From IMG/VR virus record IMGVR_UViG_3300046512_000220, positions 1-45,148 of that record: a DNA stretch of 45,148 nt. One strand, written 5' to 3'. The position numbers were made by a program, and so were the translations under genes. Positions 38,244 to 45,148 of the stretch are shown here, one piece after another (within the stretch, counting starts at the first letter, position 1; the number at the start of each line of letters is the position of its first letter). Under the pieces are notes generated by a model. That model saw only the letters and a program-made list of their open reading frames with translations, did no database searches and had not been told where the DNA came from. The DNA comes from a virus.

Positions 38244-38840
38244 ATGGCATTGATGGGGCAGCGCGAGTTCGCGCGACACATGGATGTGTCCCTTGGGGCG
38301 GTCCAGAAGGCCATCAAGTCCGGCCGCATCACCGTGGACGAGCACGGCAAGATCGACAGCGAGCGCGCGGCACGGGACTGGGTGCGCAACACTGACGAAG
38401 GTCGGAAGTCGTTCACGGATCTATCCCGCCGCCGGCAGGTAGGCAATGGCATCGGCGCTGTCTCCGGGGAGGATGACGACGATATGCCGGCGGCGGGGGC
38501 GGAGGGCGGTGAAGATCCCGACGTGCAGCGGTACCGGAAGGCCCGCGCCGAGCGCGAGGAGATCCGTGCGCAGCGCGAGCGCCACGAGCTGGCCCTCCAG
38601 GAGGGCTCGCTGCTCGAGCTGGAGGACGCCAGCCGAATGGTGTTCACCGCGTTCCGCACGCTGCGCGACGCCATGATGAACATGGCGGTGCGCATCAAGG
38701 CGCAATGTGCGGCCGAGACCGACGAGGGCCGGGTAGAGCGCCTGCTCACGGCAGAGATCGAGTCCGCCCTCGGCGCGATCGATATCGCCAAGGTGCTCCG
38801 CGACGCGGAAGACGAGGAGGACGACGATGGGGGCGCGTGA
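38244..38840 (+). CDS. terS: Terminase small subunit (Nu1-like)
   Basis: This 198-aa protein has an N-terminal winged helix-turn-helix (GQREFARHMDVSLGAVQKAI) that recognises the packaging site. A long charged helix follows (YRKARAEREEIRAQRERHEL), then a C-terminal part ending DAEDEEDDDGGA that contacts the large subunit. Length and layout match lambda Nu1-type small subunits. It overlaps the large subunit gene by 14 bases. Triple GGTAGTCA repeats upstream are its candidate targets. Confidence 0.85.
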   Translation: MALMGQREFARHMDVSLGAVQKAIKSGRITVDEHGKIDSERAARDWVRNTDEGRKSFTDLSRRRQVGNGIGAVSGEDDDDMPAAGAEGGEDPDVQRYRKARAEREEIRAQRERHELALQEGSLLELEDASRMVFTAFRTLRDAMMNMAVRIKAQCAAETDEGRVERLLTAEIESALGAIDIAKVLRDAEDEEDDDGGA

Positions 38841-40899
38841 CGCTTTCATCGCCACCATCGCCAGGGCGCTGCGGCCCGACCAGCGCGTCACGATTGCAGA
38901 GTGGGCAGAGCAGTATCGGGTGCTGCCGGCCGACTCGCCCGAGCCGGGCAAGTGGCGGAACGAGCGTACGCCATACCTGGTCGGCATCATGGATGCGCTG
39001 TGCGGCGCTGTCAGCGAGGTCACGCGCTACGCGCACGATGACCCCCAGCCGTTCGATAACCGGCGTGTGCGCTTCATCGACTTCATGAAGGGCCACCAGA
39101 TCGGTGGCTCGGCGGCCGGCGAGAACTTCATCGGCCATGCCATCACCACGGCGGCTGGCAACATCCTCGCGGTGTTTCCGACAAACGAGCTGGCCGAGAA
39201 GTGGGAAACCAATCGCTTCGAGCCGATGCGCACCTCGACCCCCGAGCTGCGCCGCCGGGTGCGTGACCCGAACCGCAAGGGCGCATCCAACACCAAGCGC
39301 CGCAAGAAGTTCCCAGGCGGCATGCTGCTGCTGGTCAACGCCCTCAAGCCGAGCGGCCTCAAGTCGACCACCGTGCGCTATGTGCTGCTCGAGGAGGTGG
39401 ATGAGTTCGCCCTGAACATCAAGGACCAGGGCAACCCGATCGACCTGGCGGTGAACCGCACCTCCAACTTCGGCAGCCGGGCGAAGATCTTCGCCAACAG
39501 CACGCCGACGCTCGACGGTTCCTCACAGATCCAGATGGGCTACGAGGCCGGCGACCAGCGGCGCTACTTCGTCCGGTGCCCGTGCTGTAGCGAGCCGCAG
39601 TACTTCGACTGGAAGAGCATGAAGTGGCCCGCCGGCGACTACGACCAGGTGGTGTACCACTGCGTCAAGTGCGGGGTCGGCAGCGCCGAGCATGAATGGA
39701 AGACCAAAGGCTACGAGGGCGCCTACTGGATGCCAACGGCGCAGGGTGCGGATGACCGCCGCGCCAGCTTCCACCTCTCCAGCTTGTACGCGCCGATCGG
39801 CTGGCGCCCGTGGTCGGAGCTAGCCCGCGATTGGGACAAAGCCCAAAGCGATACCGAAAAGCTCATCAAGTTCACGAACAATGAGCTGGGGTTGCCCTAC
39901 AAGGAAACCTCCGGGACCGAAGTAAAGGCCGAGGTGCTCCAGGCGCGGGCGGAGAACTACCTGCCGATGACATGCCCCATGGGCGGCCTCATTGCCGTGG
40001 CCGGCGTGGATACACAGGACAACCGCCTGGCGGTGACCATCCGGGCCTACGGCCGGGGCGAGGAAAGCTGGGGCTTATTCTGGGACGAGGTCTACGGTAG
40101 CCCCAGCGATCCTGCAACCTGGAAGAAGCTCGAGGACATCCTTCTCTTGCCGATCCGGCACGAAAGCGGCCAGATCATGCGCGTGGAGGCGGCCGCGATA
40201 GACACCGGCGGCCACCACGCGCACGACGTGTACGCATTCTGCAAGACGGCGAACATGCGCGGCCGCCACTGGCTGGCCATCAAGGGCGCCAAGCCGGTGG
40301 ACGCGCCGCTTCTGGGCAAGCCGAAGACGCAGCAATTTAACTACCAGGGCCAGCCGGTACCGGGTGGTTGCCAGCTGCGCCAGGTGGGCACGCAGGCGAT
40401 CAAGACGCGCATCGACTATCGGCTGCGGGAGATCCCGAAGCCGGGCCCCGGCTTTATGCATACGCCGATGGCCTACCCGGCGGAGTACTACCAGCAGATG
40501 CGCGCGGAAAAGCAGATCTGGCGCAAGGACACCAGCGGCCGCCGCGCGCGGGTGTGGGATCACGACGGCAAGGTGCGCAACGAAGCGTGGGATTGCGAGG
40601 TGTATTGCTACGCGGCCTTCACGTATGTCACGGCAAGCAACCCGGATGTGCAGTTTCGGCTGCGCGAGAAGGTCTTCGGGATGGTGCAGGCCGATCTGTT
40701 CGCCCAGGCGCAGGCCAGTAGCTCGGCCGACGACCAGGCGCCGCCGGAACCTGCTGACGAAGAGGACACGGCGGACGTGGCTGCACCGCTGCAGGAGGTG
40801 CCGGCGCCAATCCTGCCAGATCGCTCTCCGCTTTCTCCCCTCAACCCATTCGGCGGATCTCGCCGTCGCGGCATGCGCTCGCGCGGCCTGTCCGGATAA
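38827..40899 (+). CDS. terL: Terminase large subunit (GpA-like)
   Basis: This 690-aa protein is the DNA packaging motor and nuclease of the lambda GpA family. The N-terminal ATPase shows the adenine-binding region KGHQIGGSAAGENF (88-101) and Walker B-like VRYVLLEEVDEF (183-194). A Cys pattern RCPCCSEP with CVKCG farther on looks like a zinc ribbon near 250-285. The nuclease part includes the acidic VAGVDTQDNRLAV. The Ala/Pro-rich C-terminus should bind the portal. GpA-type terminases cut at cos sites, which supports a cos phage. Confidence 0.9.
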   Translation: MGARDAFIATIARALRPDQRVTIAEWAEQYRVLPADSPEPGKWRNERTPYLVGIMDALCGAVSEVTRYAHDDPQPFDNRRVRFIDFMKGHQIGGSAAGENFIGHAITTAAGNILAVFPTNELAEKWETNRFEPMRTSTPELRRRVRDPNRKGASNTKRRKKFPGGMLLLVNALKPSGLKSTTVRYVLLEEVDEFALNIKDQGNPIDLAVNRTSNFGSRAKIFANSTPTLDGSSQIQMGYEAGDQRRYFVRCPCCSEPQYFDWKSMKWPAGDYDQVVYHCVKCGVGSAEHEWKTKGYEGAYWMPTAQGADDRRASFHLSSLYAPIGWRPWSELARDWDKAQSDTEKLIKFTNNELGLPYKETSGTEVKAEVLQARAENYLPMTCPMGGLIAVAGVDTQDNRLAVTIRAYGRGEESWGLFWDEVYGSPSDPATWKKLEDILLLPIRHESGQIMRVEAAAIDTGGHHAHDVYAFCKTANMRGRHWLAIKGAKPVDAPLLGKPKTQQFNYQGQPVPGGCQLRQVGTQAIKTRIDYRLREIPKPGPGFMHTPMAYPAEYYQQMRAEKQIWRKDTSGRRARVWDHDGKVRNEAWDCEVYCYAAFTYVTASNPDVQFRLREKVFGMVQADLFAQAQASSSADDQAPPEPADEEDTADVAAPLQEVPAPILPDRSPLSPLNPFGGSRRRGMRSRGLSG

Positions 40900-40910
40900 A
40901 AGGAAACCAC

Positions 40911-41150
40911 ATGGCAGGGATCACACTCGAACAAGCGCAGCAGCAGCTGCAGGCCTGGCTGCAGGCCAGCATGAAGGTCGCCTCCAACCAATCCTATGAG
41001 ATCGGCGGCCGCAAGCTGACGCGCGCCGATGCAGCGGACATCCAGACGCAGATCAAGTTCTGGGACGACAAGGCCAAAGCGCTCACGCGCGCGGCCAAGG
41101 GCAAGCCCGGCATGCGCGTGCGGTACGGCACGCCGCGAGGGGGCTGGTGA
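40911..41150 (+). CDS. gpW-like head completion protein
   Basis: This 79-aa protein lies between terminase and portal, as lambda gpW does. It is helical (LEQAQQQLQAWLQASMKVAS, then LTRADAADIQTQIKFWDDKA), with the small beta hairpin YEIGGRKL in between, the gpW/gp16-like fold. A strong AAAGGA stands before the ATG. The protein closes the portal after packaging. Its stop overlaps the portal start by TGATG. Confidence 0.75.
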   Translation: MAGITLEQAQQQLQAWLQASMKVASNQSYEIGGRKLTRADAADIQTQIKFWDDKAKALTRAAKGKPGMRVRYGTPRGGW

Positions 41151-42778
41151 TGGTGAAGCCGCAAATCCGACGCAACATGGTCGACCGCGTGATCGAATAC
41201 GTCGATCCTCTGCGCGGGGCTCGTCGCCTGCAGGCGCGGGCGGCCACGGCGATGCTCGGCGCCACGGGGTACATCGGCGCCGATCGCAGCCGGCGCGCCA
41301 CGAAGCACTGGAACGCTATCGGCGCGTCGCCCGACGTCGACCAGCTGCAGGATCTGCCGACGCTGCGCGCGCGGTCGCGCAGCCTGCTCCGCGATACGCC
41401 GCTGGCGCTGGGTGCGATCAATACGAACGTGACCAGCGTCGTCGGTAGCGGGCTGATGCTCAAATCGACCATCGACGCCGACGCATTGGGTATGTCCGAC
41501 GCGGAAGCCGAGGAATGGCAGCGCGCGGCACAGCGCGAGTTCCGCTCCTGGGCCGAATCGCCTTTCCACTTCGACGTGGAAGCGACGCTCGATTTCTACA
41601 GCATGCAGGCCCTGGCGTTTCGCTCGACGCTGGAGTCTGGCGACACCTTCACGTTGCTGCCGTACCGGATGCGGGTCGGCGGCAACTACGGCACGAAGGT
41701 GCAGCTCCTCGAGGGCGATCGCGTCTGCAACCCCAACAACAAGCCCGACGATCCGGACGGGTTCCGGGCCGGCATCAAGCTCGACGCGGACGGCATGCCG
41801 ATGCTGTGCGCGATCGCCGACCGCCACCCCGGCGACTACCAGCGGCGCCGGAACACCTGGCAGGAATACCGCTTCTACGGGGAGCGAACCGGCCGCCGCA
41901 ACGTTATCCACCTGTTCGAGAAGATCCGGCCTGGCCAGCGGCGCGGCATGCCTTATCTCGCGCCGGTGATCGAGCCGCTCAAGCAGCTGGCGCAGTACTC
42001 CGAGGCTGAAATCATGGCGGCGGTGATTAGCGGCATGTTCACCGTCTTCATCAAGCGCGCGGAGGGCGGCGACCCGGACGTGCAGATCGGCGGCGAAGCG
42101 GACGGCGCCGACATGGAGCTGGGGTACGGCGCCATCGGAGATCTCGGCCCCGGCGAGGAGGTCCAGTTCGCCAATCCGGGCCGGCCGAACGCGTCGTTCG
42201 ATCCGTTCGTGAAGGCCATCCTGCAGCAGGTCGGCGTCGGACTGCAGATCCCGATGGAGGTGCTGATCAAGCACTTCTCGTCGAGCTACAGCGCGGCGCG
42301 CGCGGCGCTGCTCGAGGCGTGGCGATTCTTCAAGGTGCGCCGGCAATGGCTGGCCTCGTCCTACTGCCAGCCGATCTACGAAGTGTGGCTGGCCGAGGCG
42401 GTTTCGAGCGGGCGCCTGAGCGCGCCGGGCTTCTTCAAGGATGCCGCGATCCGCGCCGCGTATAGCCGGGCGGAATGGATGGGCGACGGCCCCGGATCGA
42501 TCGACCCGCAGAAGGAAGTCACGGCGATCAAGGAACGTATCGGGCTGGGGCTCACCACGCTGGAGAAGGAGGCCGCGCAGTACGACGGCTCGGACTGGCG
42601 CGACAACGTCATGCAGCGCGGCAAAGAGGTGGCGCTCATGAAGGAGCAGGGCGTTACGGCGGCAGCGCCTTCGCCCAGCGAGCCGCCCAACGCGCCGGCG
42701 GACCCCGCGGCCGACGATGAGGAGGGTGATGACGACTCACCGCCGGGCGCTCCGCCGAAGCCGGGAAATGATGAATAA
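41150..42778 (+). CDS. Portal protein (lambda gpB-like)
   Basis: This 542-aa protein follows the gpW-like gene and precedes the protease/scaffold gene. It has portal-family features: an early ARSRSLLRDTPLALGAINTN, a central RFYGERTGRRNVIHLFEKIR, and the stem segment SSYSAARAALLEAWRFFKVR. Twelve copies form the DNA channel of the head. GTG 41147 could also start it, adding one residue. The C-terminal tail is acidic and Pro-rich (SEPPNAPADPAADDEEGDDD). Confidence 0.9.
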   Translation: MVKPQIRRNMVDRVIEYVDPLRGARRLQARAATAMLGATGYIGADRSRRATKHWNAIGASPDVDQLQDLPTLRARSRSLLRDTPLALGAINTNVTSVVGSGLMLKSTIDADALGMSDAEAEEWQRAAQREFRSWAESPFHFDVEATLDFYSMQALAFRSTLESGDTFTLLPYRMRVGGNYGTKVQLLEGDRVCNPNNKPDDPDGFRAGIKLDADGMPMLCAIADRHPGDYQRRRNTWQEYRFYGERTGRRNVIHLFEKIRPGQRRGMPYLAPVIEPLKQLAQYSEAEIMAAVISGMFTVFIKRAEGGDPDVQIGGEADGADMELGYGAIGDLGPGEEVQFANPGRPNASFDPFVKAILQQVGVGLQIPMEVLIKHFSSSYSAARAALLEAWRFFKVRRQWLASSYCQPIYEVWLAEAVSSGRLSAPGFFKDAAIRAAYSRAEWMGDGPGSIDPQKEVTAIKERIGLGLTTLEKEAAQYDGSDWRDNVMQRGKEVALMKEQGVTAAAPSPSEPPNAPADPAADDEEGDDDSPPGAPPKPGNDE

Positions 42779-42780
42779 CG

Positions 42781-42809
42781 AGGCCTGCTCTGCAGGCCTT
42801 TTCCTTTTT
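42781..42809 (+). terminator. Hairpin terminator between portal and protease genes
   Basis: AGGCCTGC (42781-42788) and GCAGGCCT (42792-42799) form a perfect stem, followed by TTTCCTTTTT. It starts three bases after the portal stop. Inside a late operon it would act as an attenuator unless antitermination is active. Confidence 0.8.
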
Positions 42810-42819
42810 GGGGAGAGCA

Positions 42820-44115
42820 ATGGCACTGATTGACGTTGTGGCGGCGCCCTGGGCGCTGCTGCCGGAGACGCTGCACGAGATTCGCACGGTCTACGAGACG
42901 CACCTGCGCGGCGAAAGGATCGACGTGCAGAGCGTGGAGGCGCGGATCGGGAGGCCGCTCTCCAACGAGCCGGCGCCCTACAAGGTGGTGAGCGGCGTGG
43001 CCGTCGTGCCGATGGTCGGCGTGGTGGCCAAGCGAGCCAGCCTGTTCATGGAGGTATCGGGCGGCGTCTCGACACAGATCGTCCAGCAGCACCTCCTGAT
43101 GGCCATGGAAGACCCCGCGGTGCATAGCGTGATCCTCCAGATCGACTCTCCCGGCGGGACGGTCGACGGCGTGCAGCAGTTGGCCGACACCGTGCGAACG
43201 GTCCGCGAGCAGAAACCAGTGGTCACGTTGGCGGACGGAGTGATGGCCTCGGGCGGCTACTGGGTTGGCTGTGCGGCGGACCAGGTGTACGTCGCGGATC
43301 GCACCACGATGGTGGGATCTATCGGCGTGGTGGCCACGCACGTCGACATTTCCCGCCGGGAAGAGCAGGCGGGCGTGAAAACCACGGAGATCACGGCGGG
43401 CAAGTTCAAGCGGATCTCCAGCAACTACGCGCCGCTCTCGCCAGAGGGGCGCCAGACCATGCAGGAGATGGTCGACCAGCTTTACACCGTGTTTGTGGAG
43501 GCCGTCGCAGAGAACCGCGGCGCCTCCGTCGAGCAGGTGCTCTCCGACATGGCGGACGGCCGTGTCTTCGTTGGGCAGCAGGCGATCGACGCGGGGCTGG
43601 TGGACGGCATTTCCACCCTCGACGCGTTGGTCGCCCAGCTGGCCGAAACCAATGGCCGCGGCAGCTCCGCGCGCACCACCTCTACTCAACCGAAAGGCAA
43701 ATCCATGGATCAAAAGCAGCTCCAGGCCGAACACCCGGCCCTGTTCGAAGCAATCACGTCCGCCGCGCGCGACGAAGGCCATAAGGCCGGCCTGGCGGCC
43801 GGCGCGACTGCAGAACGCGAACGCATTCTCGGCATCGAGGCCAACGCGCTGCCGGGCCACGAAAAGCTGGTCGCAGAACTGAAGGCGGACGGCAAGACCA
43901 CTCCTGACCAGGCCGCCGCACGCATCGTGGCGGCCGAGCGCGGCGCGCTCACGGCCGCCGGCAAGGATCTCAAGGCGGATGCACCCGAGCCCGCTCCGGC
44001 AGCGGACGCCCCGAACGCGGGCCCCTCGGGCGATCTGCCCGCGCAGGCCCGGGAACTGGCCGCCAAGGAAGGCATCTCGCTCGTTGCCGCCTTCAAGCGC
44101 CTCGGCGTGAAGTAA
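42820..44115 (+). CDS. Head maturation protease (S49) with C-terminal scaffold
   Basis: This 431-aa protein combines a ClpP/SppA-like S49 protease (residues 50-285) with a scaffolding tail, as in lambda gpC. The protease shows DSPGG at 109-113 and nucleophile Ser144 in VMASGGYW. The Ala/Glu/Lys-rich C-terminal part from residue 296 is helical and has AAARIVAAERGALTAAGKDL. It cuts head proteins during maturation. An internal start at 43705 would give the scaffold alone. GGAGAG precedes its ATG. Confidence 0.9.
   Translation: MALIDVVAAPWALLPETLHEIRTVYETHLRGERIDVQSVEARIGRPLSNEPAPYKVVSGVAVVPMVGVVAKRASLFMEVSGGVSTQIVQQHLLMAMEDPAVHSVILQIDSPGGTVDGVQQLADTVRTVREQKPVVTLADGVMASGGYWVGCAADQVYVADRTTMVGSIGVVATHVDISRREEQAGVKTTEITAGKFKRISSNYAPLSPEGRQTMQEMVDQLYTVFVEAVAENRGASVEQVLSDMADGRVFVGQQAIDAGLVDGISTLDALVAQLAETNGRGSSARTTSTQPKGKSMDQKQLQAEHPALFEAITSAARDEGHKAGLAAGATAERERILGIEANALPGHEKLVAELKADGKTTPDQAAARIVAAERGALTAAGKDLKADAPEPAPAADAPNAGPSGDLPAQARELAAKEGISLVAAFKRLGVK
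43705..44115 (+). CDS. Scaffold protein, nested in-frame (Nu3-like)
   Basis: ATG 43705 lies in the same frame as the protease gene with GAAAGG 13-8 bases upstream, and would give a 136-aa helical protein starting MDQKQLQAEHPALFEAITSA. In lambda, Nu3 is made this way from the 3' part of C. The Thr/Ser-rich linker just before (SSARTTSTQPKGKS) marks the domain boundary. Translation from this start is predicted, not shown. Confidence 0.6.
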   Translation: MDQKQLQAEHPALFEAITSAARDEGHKAGLAAGATAERERILGIEANALPGHEKLVAELKADGKTTPDQAAARIVAAERGALTAAGKDLKADAPEPAPAADAPNAGPSGDLPAQARELAAKEGISLVAAFKRLGVK

Positions 44116-44118
44116 GCC

Positions 44119-44144
44119 GCGACCCGTTCCGGCGTCGCTTTTTT
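44119..44144 (+). terminator. Weak terminator before the decoration gene
   Basis: GCGAC (44119-44123) and GTCGC (44134-44138) pair over a ten-base loop, followed by six T and ATCT. The short stem makes it weak. Confidence 0.55.
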
Positions 44145-44170
44145 ATCTCTTCGCACTCAAGGAATCAACC

Positions 44171-44509
44171 ATGCAAAACGGTTTCGTAGCGCTCCTGACT
44201 ACCAACTTCACGGCCACGGCCGTGGTGCTGGCCGCCCGCTTCATTGGCGCCGATGGCCAGCACGCCGACGCCGGCGCCAACGCCATCGGCGTCGCTCGCA
44301 GCGACGGCGAGATCGGCGACGTGGTGCCGCTCGACGTCCTCGGCACCACGCTGGTGGAAGCCGGCAACGTCGTCGGTGACTGGGATCTCGTCCAGGTCGG
44401 CGCGGACGGCAAGGCCGTTCCCAAGACCGACGGCATCGCTGTCGGGCGCGTGCAGGGCGCCGGGGGCACCGCCGGCACCCTGCTCGAAGTTCTGCTGATC
44501 CCGAACTAA
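44171..44509 (+). CDS. Head decoration protein (gpD-like)
   Basis: This 112-aa protein lies between scaffold and major capsid, the position of lambda gpD, which trimerises on the expanded head. Size, Gly/Ala/Val richness and a beta-rich pattern fit (VVGDWDLVQVGADGKAVPK). AAGGA precedes the ATG. The family call is by position and composition. Confidence 0.75.
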   Translation: MQNGFVALLTTNFTATAVVLAARFIGADGQHADAGANAIGVARSDGEIGDVVPLDVLGTTLVEAGNVVGDWDLVQVGADGKAVPKTDGIAVGRVQGAGGTAGTLLEVLLIPN

Positions 44510-44564
44510 GCCGCGCGGCCTTTCGCGCTGCCCGCACCTTTCATCCTTCTAGGAAAAACATCCA

Positions 44565-45148
44565 ATGTCGCAACAAAGCCTCCGCGCTGCGCGCGTGATT
44601 GACCCGATCCTGACCGCTGTGGCGCAGGGTTACACCAACAACGAGATGGTCGGCCTGAACCTCTTCCCGACCGTTTCGGTGGCCGCCCGTGCCGGCACCG
44701 TGATCAAGTTCGGTAAGGAAGATTTCCTGCTGTACAACACCCGCCGCGCGCCGGGCCAGAACACCAAGCGCGTCCAGTTCGGCCGTGGCGAGGGCAAGTT
44801 CTCCCTGGCCGACTACAGCCTCGAGGGCGCGGTGCCCATCGAAATCGAGGAGGAATCCAACGCCGTACCGGGCATCGATGAGGGTTCGCGCGCTGTTCGC
44901 AAGGTGCAGAACATCATGGCGCTGGGTGTTGAGTATGAGCAGGCCTCGCTCGCCCGTGACGCTTCCCAGTACGGTGCCGACAACAAGCTGACCGTGCAGG
45001 CGGCGGACAAGTGGTCCGCCGCCGACAGCGACCCGATCAACATGGTCAGCGATGGTATCGAAGCCATCCGCGCCAAGATCGGCAAGCGCCCCAACACGGC
45101 GGTAATCGGTGCGAAGGTCTTCAAGGCACTGAAGGTCCATCCGCAGAT
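44565..45148 (+). CDS. Major capsid protein, N-terminal part (continues at base 1)
   Basis: ATG 44565 starts the major capsid gene, MSQQSLRAARVIDPILTAVA, followed by NNEMVGLNLFPTVSVAARAG and an E-loop-like basic stretch (YNTRRAPGQNTKRVQFGRGE). The frame runs open to the window end. After base 45021 it repeats bases 1-127, so the gene is completed at 476, 310 aa in all. This matches gpE-type capsid proteins that form the shell together with the decoration protein. AGGAAAA precedes the start. Confidence 0.9.
   Translation, partial: MSQQSLRAARVIDPILTAVAQGYTNNEMVGLNLFPTVSVAARAGTVIKFGKEDFLLYNTRRAPGQNTKRVQFGRGEGKFSLADYSLEGAVPIEIEEESNAVPGIDEGSRAVRKVQNIMALGVEYEQASLARDASQYGADNKLTVQAADKWSAADSDPINMVSDGIEAIRAKIGKRPNTAVIGAKVFKALKVHPQ
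45022..45148. repeat. Terminal repeat, copy 2 (assembly overlap)
   Basis: Identical to bases 1-127; see the copy at the window start. The capsid frame runs through it without a break, so the molecule is circular or circularly permuted. Confidence 0.9.

Noticed and set aside
38281-38299. GTGTCCCTTGGGG inside the terminase small subunit, similar to the 18-bp palindrome
   Set aside because: Only part of the arms match, it is inside a coding sequence and far from the plasmid module. Likely chance.

Overview
The window is one complete circular genome, cut inside the major capsid gene. Its last 127 bases (45022-45148) repeat its first 127 bases, so the closed molecule would be 45,021 bp. It is a temperate siphovirus with a lambda-type head that also carries a full plasmid survival set: an iteron origin with a RepA-type initiator, ParA/ParB, a KfrA-like protein and a type II toxin-antitoxin pair. 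I find no integrase, excisionase, attachment site or transposase. The best reading is a phage-plasmid, a prophage kept as an extrachromosomal plasmid. The sequence is GC-rich, and its GTG/TTG starts, CTGT-N8-ACAG SOS box, KfrA/RepA plasmid genes and lysis genes suggest a proteobacterial host, most likely Burkholderiales. The host assignment is inference.

Layout on the circle. (1) Late region, + strand, 37293 through the join to 17360: conserved protein, terminase small and large subunits, gpW-like joiner, portal, S49 protease with nested scaffold, decoration protein, major capsid, head-tail joiner, tail terminator, tail tube, two tail assembly chaperones joined by a probable -1 frameshift, tape measure, a gene-transfer-agent-like tip (DUF2460, DUF2163, NlpC/P60, hub protein), tail fibre and its partner, GH19 endolysin, holin, Rz/Rz1, and a Dam-type methyltransferase. 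(2) Accessory cassette, mostly - strand, 17383-19919: small lipoprotein, XRE antitoxin and RelE-like toxin, a repeat-rich intergenic block, a short ATP-dependent DNA ligase, a DUF2188 protein and, divergently, a 67-aa protein; a LexA-type box lies between the last two. (3) Plasmid module, 20028-24582: kfrA-like gene, small gene, repA, iteron origin, parB and parA, with three copies of an 18-bp palindrome. (4) Left early operon, - strand, 32095 down to 24619: small phage proteins, a degenerate P-loop protein, and a 701-aa ParB-like protein ending in an H-NS DNA-binding motif. (5) Immunity region, 32138-33434: LexA/CI-type repressor, Cro/YdaS-like protein, and operators of the form ATTACC-N4-GGTAAT. 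(6) Right early operon, + strand, 33150-37071: YdaS, YdaT, small proteins, a winged-helix replication protein and a putative Q antiterminator, followed by a candidate late promoter and two terminators.

How the parts may work together. The repressor has an Ala-Gly cleavage site and a Ser/Lys dyad, so DNA damage should trigger its self-cleavage and open the leftward and rightward promoters. Its operator motif also occurs just before the dam-like gene, so methylation may be tied to the lytic switch. In the lysogen, RepA, iterons, ParAB, KfrA and toxin-antitoxin would maintain the plasmid. After induction, the O-like protein and Q would drive replication and late transcription. The ligase/DUF2188 pair and the 67-aa gene may form a second, LexA-controlled response.

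No tRNA, rRNA, CRISPR array or insertion sequence was seen.
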